Origin: Actinomyces ruminicola
GTDB lineage: Bacteria; Actinomycetota; Actinomycetes; Actinomycetales; Actinomycetaceae
Assembly (NCBI RefSeq): GCF_900103885.1
Contig: NZ_FNIM01000013.1
Span: 19,645 to 83,644 of the forward strand
Length of the DNA: 64,000 nt
Direction of reading: 5' to 3'
The stretch's first letter is position 1, and the number at the start of each line of letters is the position of its first letter. Shown here piece after piece: positions 7,148 through 17,600 of the stretch. The translations under genes were made by a program, and so were the position numbers. Below the pieces are notes generated by a model. It ran no database searches. It saw only the letters and a program-made list of their open reading frames with translations, and was not told the DNA's origin.

Positions 7148-10057
7148 ATGAAGAAGCTCAGTGGCTCGCGCATCGCAAACCTGATCGTGGTGCTCGCGGT
7201 ATCGATCGTCCCGCTGCTGTACGCCGGCCTGCTGACGCTCGCGTACCAGAACCCCACCAACCGGCTGTACGACATCAAGGCCGCCGTCGTCAACGAGGAC
7301 GCCGCCTACACGGCCACCCTCGCCGACGGGCAGACCGAGACCTTCAACCTCGGCGCCGACCTCACCGAGGCGCTGACCCATCCCAGCGGCGATGAGAATG
7401 TCGGCTTCACCTGGGAGCAGATGGACGCCGCCACCGCACAGGCGGACATGAACACCCAGAAGGTCCGCGCCATCCTCTACATCCCGGCCGACTTCTCCCA
7501 GATCGCCTCCCGCGTCGGCTCCGAGGACCCCTCCGACGCCGTCACCCAGGAGCTCAAGCTCGTCACCGACGACGGCATCAACTACCTGGCCGGCACGATG
7601 GCCGCCACCGTCGCCTCCGAGCTGTCCAACCGCCTGGAGCAGCAGGGCGCGGAACGCGTGCTGTCCACCCTGCTGCTGAGCGTGTCCACCATCCGCGACG
7701 GGCTCGTTGAGGCCTCCGACGGCGCCACCGCCCTGGCCGCGGGCGCAGCCACCCTCGAGTCCGGCACCACCGACGCCGCCGACGGCGCCGCACAGCTGGC
7801 CGACGGCGCCACCACCCTCACGGTCGGCATGCGCGAGCTGGCCTCCGGCGCCGTCACCCTCTCCGACGGGCTGACCACCCTCGCCTCCTCCACCTCCACC
7901 GCCGCTACCGGCTCCCAGCAGCTGGCCGACGGCGTGGCGCGCCTGGCCACCGGCACGTCCTCCGCCGCCTCCGGTGCGGACGCCCTCGCCACGGGCGCCA
8001 CCAGCCTGGCCGACGGCGCCTCCACGCTGGCCTCGGGAGCCGCCACGGTCGACTCCGGCGCCCAGCGGGTGTCCACCGGCGCGGCCTCGGCGGCCTCCGG
8101 TGCGAGCACGCTGGCATCGGGAGCATCAGGCGTGTCCACGGGCGCGTCCGACCTGTCCTCCGGCGTGACCGGCTACGTGAACGGCGTCGAGCAGGCCTAC
8201 ACGACCCTCACCAACCAGATCGACCCCGGTGCCCAGCAGGTGTCGGAGGGGCTGGACGCAATGTCCACGAGCATCGGCTCTTCCACCGACTCCTACAGCG
8301 GCGGGCAGCAGACGCTGTACGGGGCCGCGAATGACCTGGCGTCGGGCGCCGCGGCGGAGGTCGTCGGGATCGGCTCCGCGACCGACTCGGCCGCGGCCGG
8401 CCAGCAGACCCTGTACGGGGCGGTCAACGACTACACCAGCGGCGTGGCCACCGCGCAGGCGGGCGCCGGGCAGGTGGCCGCCGCGCTCACCGGCGCCTAC
8501 CAGCAGTGCGTGACCGACCACGGCGAGACGGACGCGACCTGCCAGGCCATCGCCCAGGCGGCCGGCGGCCTGGGCACCACCGAGGACACCGCCCAGACCG
8601 GCACCGTGCTGGGCGGGCTGAACGCGCTGGCCGCATCCAGTGCGAGCGTCGTCGGCGCGGTCGGCCAGGTGGCCACCGGGGCCGACCGGCTCTCCTCCGG
8701 CGCCACCCAGCTGCAGAGCTCCGTCGGCGCCGCCGCCTCGGGGGCTGAGCAGCTCTCCTCCGGCGCCACCGCCCTGTCCAGGGGCCTCGGTTCGACCGGT
8801 GATGTCTACGACGCCGCCACCGGCAGCGGTGCCACTCTCACCGGGGTGCTGGCCACCCTGTCCTCCGAAGGCGCCGCGCTGACCTCCGGCGCCGCCACCG
8901 TGAGCAGCGGCGCGGCGCAGCTCGCCACCGGCTCCTCCGACCTGTCCGCCGGCCTGAACACCCTGTCGGACGGGGCGACGAGCCTCTCCGCGGGAACCTC
9001 GCAGCTGGCCACCGGCGCCGACTCCGTAAACTCCGGCGCCCAGCGCCTGTCCGCCGGGGCCGGCACCCTGGCAGGTGGCCTGGGGACGCTGGCCTCCGGC
9101 TCCGCCACGGCCGCCACCTCCTCCCAGAGCCTCGCCGACGGCCTGGGCCGTCTGGCCGACGGCGCGAGCACCGCCTCCACCGGTGCCGACACCCTGGCCG
9201 CCGACCTGGGAACCGCCTCCTCCGGTTCCAGCACGCTGGCAGAAGGCGCCACCACCCTCAGCGACGGCCTGACCCGGCTCCAGGAGGGCTCCACCACCCT
9301 GGCGGACGGTGCCGACACCCTCGCCTCCGGCCTGGAAGACGGCGTCGAGCGCATTCCCAACTACACCGCGTCCCAGCGGCGGACCATGACGGACGTCGCC
9401 GCGGACGCCGCCGATGTGGACGCGGTCCGCGAGCACGCGGTCGCCAACAATGGCGCCGGCTTCACGCCGATGTTCATGAGCCTGGCCCTGTGGGTCGGCG
9501 CCATCGCCCTGTTCCTGGTGCTGCCGGCCCTGGACAAGCGCGACCACGGCGAGCGCTGGTACGCCTCGGCCATCCGGCCCGCCGTCACGGCCGCCCTGCT
9601 CGCCGTCGCCCAGGCCGTGGTCATGATGGTCGCGGTCAACGCCGCCGGGGAGATCCACGCCGCCAACCTGGTGGGCCTGTGCGCCATGGCGATAGCCGCC
9701 TCGCTGACCTTCGTGGCCGTCAACCAGGCCTGCGTGGCCACGCTAGCCTTTCGCGGCCGCTTCGTGTCCATCATTCTGCTGAGCCTGCAGATCACCTCCA
9801 TGGGCGCGAGCTTCCCGATCGAGACCACGCCGCGTTTCTTCCAGTGGGTTCACCCCTACCTGCCGATGAGCTACACCCAGCTCGCCTTCCGGCGGCTGAT
9901 CGCCGGCGGCGGCGTGGACGGGATCTACTTGAAGACCCTGGCCGTGCTGGCCATCTGGGCGCTGATCGCCTGGGCCTTCATCCTGCTGGGCGCCCGCCTG
10001 CGCCGCGGGCCCAGACCGCTGCCCGCCGACAACGCCCTCGCGCCCACCGCGGCGTAA
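7148..10057 (+). CDS. YhgE/Pip-family membrane protein with long heptad-repeat domain
   Basis: A 969-residue protein. An N-terminal membrane segment (about residues 12-32) precedes an extracellular YhgE/Pip domain. Next, about residues 180-740 are built of Ala/Ser/Thr/Gly-rich heptads of the form xxxLxxG (LADGATTL, LASGA, LSSGAT). Four or five C-terminal membrane helices (about 775-955) resemble ABC-2-type permeases. YhgE and phage-infection protein (Pip) relatives act in envelope export or as phage receptors, and mycobacterial relatives in lipid transport; none of these functions is shown here. It is controlled by the divergent TetR regulator. The repeat makes internal copy-number variation likely. 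There is no ATPase of its own; an ABC pair follows 200 bp later. Confidence 0.85.
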   Translation: MKKLSGSRIANLIVVLAVSIVPLLYAGLLTLAYQNPTNRLYDIKAAVVNEDAAYTATLADGQTETFNLGADLTEALTHPSGDENVGFTWEQMDAATAQADMNTQKVRAILYIPADFSQIASRVGSEDPSDAVTQELKLVTDDGINYLAGTMAATVASELSNRLEQQGAERVLSTLLLSVSTIRDGLVEASDGATALAAGAATLESGTTDAADGAAQLADGATTLTVGMRELASGAVTLSDGLTTLASSTSTAATGSQQLADGVARLATGTSSAASGADALATGATSLADGASTLASGAATVDSGAQRVSTGAASAASGASTLASGASGVSTGASDLSSGVTGYVNGVEQAYTTLTNQIDPGAQQVSEGLDAMSTSIGSSTDSYSGGQQTLYGAANDLASGAAAEVVGIGSATDSAAAGQQTLYGAVNDYTSGVATAQAGAGQVAAALTGAYQQCVTDHGETDATCQAIAQAAGGLGTTEDTAQTGTVLGGLNALAASSASVVGAVGQVATGADRLSSGATQLQSSVGAAASGAEQLSSGATALSRGLGSTGDVYDAATGSGATLTGVLATLSSEGAALTSGAATVSSGAAQLATGSSDLSAGLNTLSDGATSLSAGTSQLATGADSVNSGAQRLSAGAGTLAGGLGTLASGSATAATSSQSLADGLGRLADGASTASTGADTLAADLGTASSGSSTLAEGATTLSDGLTRLQEGSTTLADGADTLASGLEDGVERIPNYTASQRRTMTDVAADAADVDAVREHAVANNGAGFTPMFMSLALWVGAIALFLVLPALDKRDHGERWYASAIRPAVTAALLAVAQAVVMMVAVNAAGEIHAANLVGLCAMAIAASLTFVAVNQACVATLAFRGRFVSIILLSLQITSMGASFPIETTPRFFQWVHPYLPMSYTQLAFRRLIAGGGVDGIYLKTLAVLAIWALIAWAFILLGARLRRGPRPLPADNALAPTAA

Positions 10058-10129
10058 GAGGCGCTCCGGCCGGGTTCGCAGCCCCGGCGCGTGCGGCCGG
10101 GGTCCAAGACACCCCAATTCGCTCTGATG

Positions 10130-10186
10130 CGAGCTTTTGTACCCTGGTGTGCGTCAATTTGCCATACAGCAGGGCACAAAAGCTCG
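10130..10186 (+). terminator. Hairpin after the YhgE/Pip gene
   Basis: CGAGCTTTTGTACCCTG (10130-10146) pairs with CAGGGCACAAAAGCTCG (10170-10186) with one mismatch. It lies 73 bp after the stop. It contains T and A runs and could act as a bidirectional terminator. Confidence 0.55.
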
Positions 10187-10276
10187 TAGTAGGCGCGTAG
10201 CCCGTGACCGCGGTGCGGGTGACCGCGGTCGGGGCGAGGACGTCCCTAGCCACTCCCGCACGTAGGCTTGGGGATC

Positions 10277-12229
10277 GTGCCGATCCCCGTCACTCGCGCC
10301 CCGCGGCGCTGGCCCGCCTTCCTGTCGGTGCAGACGACGCCGCCTCCCGACCTGCCCACCACGGCGGGTGGACTGCTGCGCGCCCTGACCCGCATGAGCG
10401 TGCCCGCCATCGCCTGCGGCGTGGTGGTGTCCGCCGTCGCCTACCTCGCCCAGGCGCTGATCCCGCTGGCGCTGGGCGACCTGCTCGACGCCGGCCTGGA
10501 GGCGGGATTGACCGCCCGCCTGCTGCCCGGCCTGCTCGCCCTGGCGGGCCTGGGCCTGCTCGGCTCGCTGGCCGCCGGCCTCGAGGACGCCACCGGCATG
10601 GGCGCCTGGGCCAGCGCCTGGAAGCCCGCCATGCGCGGCGCCGCCCACCGGCTGGGCCTGCGCTCGCGGGCCGTCACCCGCCAGATCGCCAGCGGCGACG
10701 TCGTGGCCACCATTGACGCCGATACCGACAACATCGGCGCCCTGATGTACTTCGTCGTCAACGTCATCGGCGCATTGATCAGCGTGGTGGCGGTCGGCGT
10801 GCTCATGCTGCGCGCCTCGACCGCCCTGGGGCTGTTGGTGCTGATCGGTCTGCCGATCGTGCTGGCGCTGGTGGGTGCCTTCGTCCGGCCGCTGAACCGG
10901 CGCCTGTCCGCGCAGCGCGAGGAGCAGGGCCGCCTGTCCACCATCACCACCGACGCCGTGGCCGGACTGCGCGTCCTGCGCGGGATCGGCGGGGAGGACG
11001 TCTACTCCGCCCGCTACACCGAGGCCTCACACCGGGTGCGCGACGCCGGCATCCGGGTCGCCTCCACCCAGGCGCTCCTGGCCACCGTCAAGGCCGGCGC
11101 CCCCATGGTCTTCACCGCCGTCGTCGTCGGCGCCGGTGCCCGGGCGGCCCTGGCCGGGGCCATCACCCCCGGCCAGCTGGTCACCTTCTACGGCTACACC
11201 ACCTTCCTGGTCGGGCCCCTCGGGGTGATGGCCGAGCTCATCCAGTTCTCCACCCGCGCCTGGGTGGGGGCGCGCAAGGTGGCCCGCATCGAGGCCGTTG
11301 CGCCGCTCACGGACGACACCGGGGTCGTGCCCGGTGCGCGCCTGGACCCGGCCGGCGACCTGGTCGATCTCTCCTCCGGGGTGGTGCTGCGCGGCGGACG
11401 CATGACCGCCCTGGTCTGCGCCGACCCGGCCCGCGCCGCCGCCCTGGCCCAGCGCCTGGGCCGTGCCGACGACGCCGACGGCCCCGTCACGCTCGGCGGC
11501 ACCGCTCTGCGCGCGGTGCCCCTGGAGGAGGTGCGCCGCACGATCGTCGTCTCCGGAGCCCACGCCGAGGCCTTCGCCGGGACGCTCGCCGAGGAGCTCC
11601 TCGGCGACGAGATCCCCCTGAGCGGCCCGCGCCAGACCGCCGAGGTGATCCGCTCCGGTGCCGTGGCCGGCGCCCACGGCGACGCCGGACCCGCCGCCGG
11701 CGGTGGGTCCGCGCCTCTGACCGCAGCCCAGCGGGAGCGCGCCGAGCACGCCCTCGCCGTCGCCGCGGCGGGCGACGCCCTCGACTCCCTGGGCGGCCTG
11801 GACGGTCAGCTCACCGAGAAGGCCCGCAACGTCTCCGGTGGACAGCGCCAGCGCCTGGCCCTGGCCCGCGCCGTCGCCCGCCGCGCCCCCGTACTGGTGC
11901 TCGTCGAGCCCACCAGCGCCCTGGACTCCCACACCGAGGACCTGGTGGCCCGGCGGCTGCGGGAGGATCGACGCGGGCTCACCACCGTCGTCGTCACCGC
12001 CTCCCCCCTGCTGCTGGGGCGCTGCGACGAGGTCGTGCTGCTCGCGCCCGTCGGGGCGGATGCGGAGCCGGACGGGGAGGCGGACGCCGCCGGCGCCGCT
12101 GCTTCAAACGGGACCACCATCCCGGCGGCGGATGTGCGCGAGCTCGCCCGCGGCACCAACCACGAACTGAGCGCGCTGGAGTCCTACCGGGCCGTCGTCG
12201 AGCGCGGCCTCGAAGCGGGAGGGAAGTGA
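10277..12229 (+). CDS. ABC exporter half with degenerate ATPase site
   Basis: About 650 residues: a type I exporter membrane domain (about residues 45-330) fused to a nucleotide-binding domain. The Walker A position reads ALVCADPARAAAL, with no GxxGxGKS/T, and Walker B reads LVLVEPTSALDS with the usual Asp replaced by Val. The signature NVSGGQRQRLALARA (about 518-532) is intact. This is the noncanonical half of a heterodimeric transporter; the next gene is the partner with a good Walker A. GTG 10277 is preferred over TTG 10268 because a TAGGCT -10 (10263-10268) overlaps the latter. The stop overlaps the next start (ATGA), so the two are coupled. The substrate is unknown. Confidence 0.85.
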   Translation: MPIPVTRAPRRWPAFLSVQTTPPPDLPTTAGGLLRALTRMSVPAIACGVVVSAVAYLAQALIPLALGDLLDAGLEAGLTARLLPGLLALAGLGLLGSLAAGLEDATGMGAWASAWKPAMRGAAHRLGLRSRAVTRQIASGDVVATIDADTDNIGALMYFVVNVIGALISVVAVGVLMLRASTALGLLVLIGLPIVLALVGAFVRPLNRRLSAQREEQGRLSTITTDAVAGLRVLRGIGGEDVYSARYTEASHRVRDAGIRVASTQALLATVKAGAPMVFTAVVVGAGARAALAGAITPGQLVTFYGYTTFLVGPLGVMAELIQFSTRAWVGARKVARIEAVAPLTDDTGVVPGARLDPAGDLVDLSSGVVLRGGRMTALVCADPARAAALAQRLGRADDADGPVTLGGTALRAVPLEEVRRTIVVSGAHAEAFAGTLAEELLGDEIPLSGPRQTAEVIRSGAVAGAHGDAGPAAGGGSAPLTAAQRERAEHALAVAAAGDALDSLGGLDGQLTEKARNVSGGQRQRLALARAVARRAPVLVLVEPTSALDSHTEDLVARRLREDRRGLTTVVVTASPLLLGRCDEVVLLAPVGADAEPDGEADAAGAAASNGTTIPAADVRELARGTNHELSALESYRAVVERGLEAGGK

Positions 12230-13992
12230 TGAACCAACGCCTTCCCGTGGCCGACGGCGCCGCCGTCCGCCGTCGCGCCGCCCGGCTGATCGCCGAGCAC
12301 AAGGGGGCCGTCGCCGCGGTCACGGTCATTCAGCTGCTGGCCGCCCTGGCCTCGGTGGGTATCCCACGGGTGCTCGGCTCCATGGTCGACCTGGTGTCGG
12401 GCGCCCCGGGCGCGGACGCCGCCGGTCGGCTGCAGGGGCTGATCGCCGTCGTGATCGCCCTGGCGATCGGCAATGCCGCCCTGACCGGCTGCGGCGAGTA
12501 CCTGGCGCGCGTATTGGGGGAGCGCGTCTTCGCCGAGCTGCGCGAGCGGCTGGTCGGCTCGGCCATGCACCTGCCGCTGTCCGTCGTGGAGTCCGCCGGC
12601 ACCGGCGACCTGCTGGGGCGCACCAGCCGCGACCTGGAGTCCATTCGCAACGTGGTCCGGCGCGGCATCAGTCAGATCCTCGTCATCATGCTCACGCTGC
12701 TCACGATCGTGGTCGCGGCAGTGGTCACCTCCCCGCGGCTCAGCCCGGCGCTGATCGTGCCGATGCTGGCGGTTGCGCCGGTGCTCCGCTGGTACCTGCG
12801 GCATGCGGTGCCCGCCTACCGGGCCATGAACGCCATGTGGGCGGAGGTCGACGGCGTCATTGCCGAAACCGCCGATCAGGCCGCCACCGTGGACGCGCAC
12901 GCGCTCGGGGCGCGCCGCAACCGCATCCTGGACCGCGCCATGATCGAGGTCTGGTCCACCGAGCAGTACACGCTGTGGCTGCGCATCGTCCTGATCACCG
13001 CCCTCGGGCTGGGCTCCTTCGCACCGGTGATCGCCGTCGTCGCCTGGGGCGCCTGGCTGGCCGGGCACGGCGCGGTCACCCTCGGCGCGATCACCACGGT
13101 GGCGCTTTACGCCGTCCAGCTGCGCACCCCCGTGTCCGAGGTGACCTTCTGGATCGACTCGCTGCAGTCGGCGGGTGCGGCCATGTCCCGCATCGTCGGC
13201 GTGGAACTGGTCCGGCCCGATCGGGAGCCCACCAGCGGGGCGGTCACGGGCCGGCCCCCGCGCGTGTGCGGCGTCTCCTACGCCTACCGACCGGGGCATG
13301 ACGTGTTGCACGAGGTCGACCTGGAGCTGATTCCGGGGGAGCGGCTGGCCGTCGTCGGCCCGTCCGGCTCGGGCAAGTCCACGCTCGGCCGCATGCTGGC
13401 CGGCATTCACCCGCCCACGCGCGGGCGCGTGATTGTCGGCGACGGGGATGAGGGCGGCATCGACCTGACCGCACTCACGGAGGACGCCCTGCACCGCGAG
13501 GTCGCACTGGTGACCCAGGAGCACCACGTCTTCGCCTGCACCCTGGCCGACAATCTGCGGCTGGCGCGCACGGACGCCACCGACGCCGAACTGGAGCGCG
13601 CCCTGGAGGTAGTGGGCGCCGCCGACTGGGCGCGGGAACTGTCCGACGGGCTGGGCACGCTCGTGGGCGCCGGCGGGGTGCAGCTGACCCCGGGGCAGGC
13701 CCAGCAGGTGGCCCTGGCGCGCATCGTGCTGATGGATCCGGCCACGCTCGTGCTGGACGAGGCGACCAGTCTGCTCGACCCCGGCGTCGCCCGCTCCGCC
13801 GAGCGCTCGCTGGACGCGGTCCTGGCCGGGCGCACCGTGGTGGCCATCGCCCACCGGTTGGACACGGCCGCGGCCGCCGACCGGGTGGCGGTGGTGATCG
13901 GCGGGCGGATTGTGGAGCTGGGCCCGCACGCGGAGCTCCTGGCCGCCGGCGGGGAGTACACCCGCCTGTGGCAGGCCTGGACCAGCGATTGA
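12229..13992 (+). CDS. ABC exporter half with functional Walker A
   Basis: A 587-residue fused exporter. The membrane domain covers about residues 20-310. Walker A VGPSGSGKST lies at about 377-386, the signature is LTPGQAQQV rather than LSGGQ, and Walker B is LVLDEATSLLD. Together with the preceding gene this gives the usual heterodimer pattern: one partner supplies the intact Walker motifs, the other the intact signature, so only one of the two composite ATP sites should hydrolyse. GGGAGGG lies just upstream of the ATG at 12229, which overlaps the upstream TGA. The cargo (drug, lipid or peptide) cannot be read from the sequence. Confidence 0.88.
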   Translation: MNQRLPVADGAAVRRRAARLIAEHKGAVAAVTVIQLLAALASVGIPRVLGSMVDLVSGAPGADAAGRLQGLIAVVIALAIGNAALTGCGEYLARVLGERVFAELRERLVGSAMHLPLSVVESAGTGDLLGRTSRDLESIRNVVRRGISQILVIMLTLLTIVVAAVVTSPRLSPALIVPMLAVAPVLRWYLRHAVPAYRAMNAMWAEVDGVIAETADQAATVDAHALGARRNRILDRAMIEVWSTEQYTLWLRIVLITALGLGSFAPVIAVVAWGAWLAGHGAVTLGAITTVALYAVQLRTPVSEVTFWIDSLQSAGAAMSRIVGVELVRPDREPTSGAVTGRPPRVCGVSYAYRPGHDVLHEVDLELIPGERLAVVGPSGSGKSTLGRMLAGIHPPTRGRVIVGDGDEGGIDLTALTEDALHREVALVTQEHHVFACTLADNLRLARTDATDAELERALEVVGAADWARELSDGLGTLVGAGGVQLTPGQAQQVALARIVLMDPATLVLDEATSLLDPGVARSAERSLDAVLAGRTVVAIAHRLDTAAAADRVAVVIGGRIVELGPHAELLAAGGEYTRLWQAWTSD

Positions 13993-14053
13993 TCCCTGTC
14001 CCGCCACTCCCCGTCCCGCCCCTCCCTGTCCCGCCCCGCCCCTCCCCTCCCCG

Positions 14054-14090
14054 CGAGATCGGTAGAAGTTACGTGCCGAGATCGGCTGTT
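14054..14090 (+). repeat. R1 array, forward, after the ABC exporter genes
   Basis: One full unit (GAGATCGGTAG + AAGTTACGTGCC) is followed by a diverged half unit GAGATCGGCTGTTGTGG. Confidence 0.85.
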
Positions 14091-14195
14091 GTGGTGGTTG
14101 CTTCCTGGTTGTCCTGGTGGTGGTCGCCGACGTGCCGGCGGGCCGGGTACGTCCGGGGCGGTCGTGAACACGTGTTTGCGCCATGAACACGTGTT

Positions 14196-14236
14196 CTTGG
14201 AGGTTTGCATGGGTCCTACCCGTGTAAACCTCCAAG
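14196..14236 (+). repeat. 18-bp stem-loop embedded in ACGTGTT palindromes
   Basis: CTTGGAGGTTTGCATGGG (14196-14213) pairs with CCCGTGTAAACCTCCAAG (14219-14236); the two non-Watson-Crick positions can form G-U pairs. It is flanked by GAACACGTGTTC (14185-14196) and GAACTCGTGTTC (14254-14265). It may be a terminator or a regulatory site. Confidence 0.6.
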
Positions 14237-14532
14237 ACTCGTGTCTTTGAGCCGAACTCGTGTTCCCGGGGCCAACTCGTGCGTTCGGCCCCCGCGGCAG
14301 GGACGACGCCTGCCCGGGCAAGGCGAGCGGGGCTGTGTCTCTTGGGCTGGTGCAGCCGCCGATGGTCGGTTGCTCGCGTAGTGGTGGACGCGGGTTAGAC
14401 CTCGGGGACGCTGGGCAACCCGCGAGGACGCTTGCCCGGAGGGCGTCTTCGGCGGTCGGAGCGCGTCCTCGAGGGTGGGAGTGCGTGCTCGGCGTCGGGA
14501 CCGCGCCCTTGGCACTTTTGCCGACCTCGGTG

Positions 14533-14692
14533 TGCAAGGTTCATGCAAGGGTTGCAGATCGCGGTTTCATGTCGTAGCCTCGAGTGACCCTATCCGGCCC
14601 CGTCAGGCTCCGGCCGGATCCCAATCTGCTCGCCATGACGCGGGCATGACTTGCACAGACGAAGGAGTCACCGTGCGCTTGCATTCCTTGCA
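14533..14692 (+). promoter_or_regulatory. Amylopullulanase promoter with clustered TGCAAG/CTTGCA motifs
   Basis: The -35 TTGCAG (14552-14557) and -10 TAGCCT (14575-14580) are 17 bp apart. TGCAAG occurs at 14533-14538 and 14544-14549, and CTTGCA at 14650, 14678 and 14687. Similar CTTGCA-type motifs are bound by MalR, a LacI-family repressor of maltodextrin genes in Streptomyces. Regulation by such a repressor is inferred; no malR gene is in the window. Confidence 0.5.
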
Positions 14693-17600
14693 CGCCAGGC
14701 GGCACAAGCGTTCCCGCGCCCTCGGCGCCATCGCCGCCACCGCTCTGACCCTGTCTACCGGCGCCATCGGCCTGGCCGCGCAGCCCGCCATTGCCGCCGC
14801 AGACGAGGCCGCTCCGGGCTCGGTCGCCCTGGTCGGCTCTCTCCAGGATGAACTCGGCTGCGGCGCCGACTGGGACCCCGCCTGCGACGTCACTGAGCTG
14901 ACCGACGCCGACGGCGACGGCACCTGGGAGTACACCGCCACCGTCCCGGCCGGCTCCTACGAGGTCAAGGTCGCCCTGAATGACACCTGGGACACCTCCT
15001 ACGGCAAGGACGGCGGTGCCGACAACATCCCCCTCACCCTGGCCGGCGACGCCGAACTCACCTTCACCTGGAACCAGGACAGCCACCGCATCGGCCTGGC
15101 CTCTGCCGACCTTGACGGCGCCTACACCGACGCCGACGCCGCCCTGGCCGCCGCCCCCGTCCGCCAGGGCACCGGCGAGCAGTTCTACTTCGTGCTCACC
15201 GACCGCTTCGCCAACGGTGACACCTCCAACGATGCCGGCGGGCTCACCGGCGGCAGCGACATCACCGGCTTGGACCCCACCGACAAGGGCTACTACCACG
15301 GCGGGGACATCCAGGGCCTGATCGATCACCTGGACTACATCCAGGACTTGGGCACCACCGCCATCTGGCTGACCCCCTCCTTCACCAACCAGGCCGTGCA
15401 GGGCACCGGTGAGAACGCCTCGGCCGGCTACCACGGCTACTGGATCACCGACTTCACCTCCATTGACCCGCACCTGGGTGGCAATGAGGCACTCGCGCAG
15501 CTCCGGGACGCGCTCCATGAGCGCGGCATGAAGCTGTACCTGGACATCATCACCAACCACACCGCCGACCTCATCAGCTACGAGGAGGGCACCTACACCT
15601 ACGTCGAGACCGCGGACGTGCCCTACACGGACGCCGCCGGCAATGTCATCGACATCTCCGCGCTGGCAGGCCGGGTCGACTTCCCGACCCTCGACGCCGC
15701 CACTTCCTTCCCCTACACGCCGGTGCGCAACGGCGACGTCATCCCCGAGGCGCTGAACGACGTCACCCTCTACCACAACCGCGGCGACTCCACCTGGACG
15801 GGGGAGTCCACCACCATGGGTGACTTCCAGGGCCTGGACGACCTGATGACGGAGAACCCGGTAGTCGAGCAGACCTTCGAGGAGATTTACACCGCCTGGA
15901 TGGACTTCGGCGTCGACGGCTTCCGCATCGACACCGTCAAGCACGTCAACTACGAGTTCTGGCAGGCCTGGACCGCCGCCATCGACGCCCACGCCGAGGC
16001 CACCAACCCCGACTTCTTCACCTTCGGCGAGGTCTACGACGCCGACGCCACCAAGACCAGCCCCTACGTGCGCGGCACCGGCATGGACGCCACCCTCGAC
16101 TTCGCCTTCCAGGCCGCCGCCCAGGGCTTCGCCAAGGGGCGGCCGACGACGAACCTCGGCACCTTCTTCGCCACCGACGACTACTACACGACCACGCACT
16201 CCAGCGTCTACGCCGAACCGACCTTCCTCGGCAACCACGACATGGGTCGCATCGGCTACCTGCTGGGCGGTGGCTCCGGCAGCGAAGAACTGCTGGCCCG
16301 CTCCGAGCTGGCCCACTCGCTGATGCTGCTCACCCGCGGCCAGCCGGTCATCTACTACGGCGACGAGCAGGGCTTCGCCGGCTCCGGCGGGGACAAGGAC
16401 GCCCGCCAGGACATGTTCGCGACCCGGGTGGACCAGTACGCAGGCGAGCAGCTCATCGACGGCACCGTCGCGGGCTCCACCGATCGCTACAACACCGACT
16501 CCGCGCTGTATCAGCACATCGCCGAGCTGTCCCAGCTGCGCGCCACCTACCCGGCCCTGTCCACCGGCTCCCAGATCGAGCTGTACTCCCAGGACTCCGC
16601 GGGCGTGTACGCCTTCGCCCGCGTGGACCGCGACGAGAAGGTAGAGCACCTGGTCGCGCTCAACAACGCCGGCGAGGAGCAGACCGTCACCCTGACCAGC
16701 CTCACCCCGGGTGCCGCCTACACCCCGCTGTACGGCACCGACAAGGCGGTCACGGCCGACGGCGACGGCAAGGTCACCCTCACGGTTCCGGCCCTGGGCG
16801 CCGTCGTCCTGCGGGCCGACGCCACCGTCGCCGCCGCCGCGGACCAGGCCGTCACCTTCACCACCCCCAATGGCGCCAACCTGTCCGGCTCCACCGCCGA
16901 GATCGCCGCCATCACCGCCGCCGACCGCTGGGCGGAGACCACCTTCTCCTACCGGCCGCTCGGCACCGACGAGTGGACCGCCGTCGGCACCGCCGAGGAC
17001 GACACCCCGCGCGTGTACGCGGACCTCAGCAACCTGTCCGCGGGCACCGTCCTGGAGGTGCGGGCGGTAACCACCGACGCCGACGGCAACCGGGCCGCCG
17101 CCTCGATCCTCGCCGTCGTCGGCGCGGACCTGTCCGGCGCGCAGCCGCAGGCCGACCCGGAGGCCCCCATCGACGGCCTGGAGGTCACCATCCCCGGTGA
17201 CCACAACACCGAGATGGGATGCATCAGCGACTGGCAGCCCGACTGCGAGCAGGCGCTGCTGACCCAGGACTCGGCCTCCGGCCTGTACACCGGCACCTTC
17301 GACATCCCCGCGGGCACCTGGCAGTACAAGGTCGCCATCGGCGGCACCTGGGACGAGAACTACGGCGCCGACGCCGTCGCCGGCGGAGACAACATCTACT
17401 ACACCACCGCCGGCGGCCCGGTCACCTTCTTCTACGACGCCCGCACCCACCAGGTGTGGAACGACGCCGAGGCCCCGGTGGTGACCCTGCCCGGCTCCTT
17501 CCAGGACGAGCTCGGCTGCGCCTCCGACTGGGACCCCGCCTGCCTGGCCTCCATCATGCGGCCCGCGGGGGAGGGCAAGTGGACCTTCTCCACCGCGGCG

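Larger units (their letters stand above)
13993..14672. other. Intergenic region upstream of the amylopullulanase
   Basis: There is no convincing gene in these 680 bp. It holds an R1 array, repeated GAACACGTGTTC-like palindromes (14166-14176, 14185-14196, 14254-14265), an 18-bp hairpin (14196-14236), and the promoter and TGCAAG/CTTGCA motif cluster of the next gene. Confidence 0.7.

Noticed and set aside
14475..14672. N-terminal extension of the amylopullulanase to 14475
   Set aside because: A ribosome binding site and a complete signal peptide follow GTG 14673, and the promoter lies inside the supposed extension.
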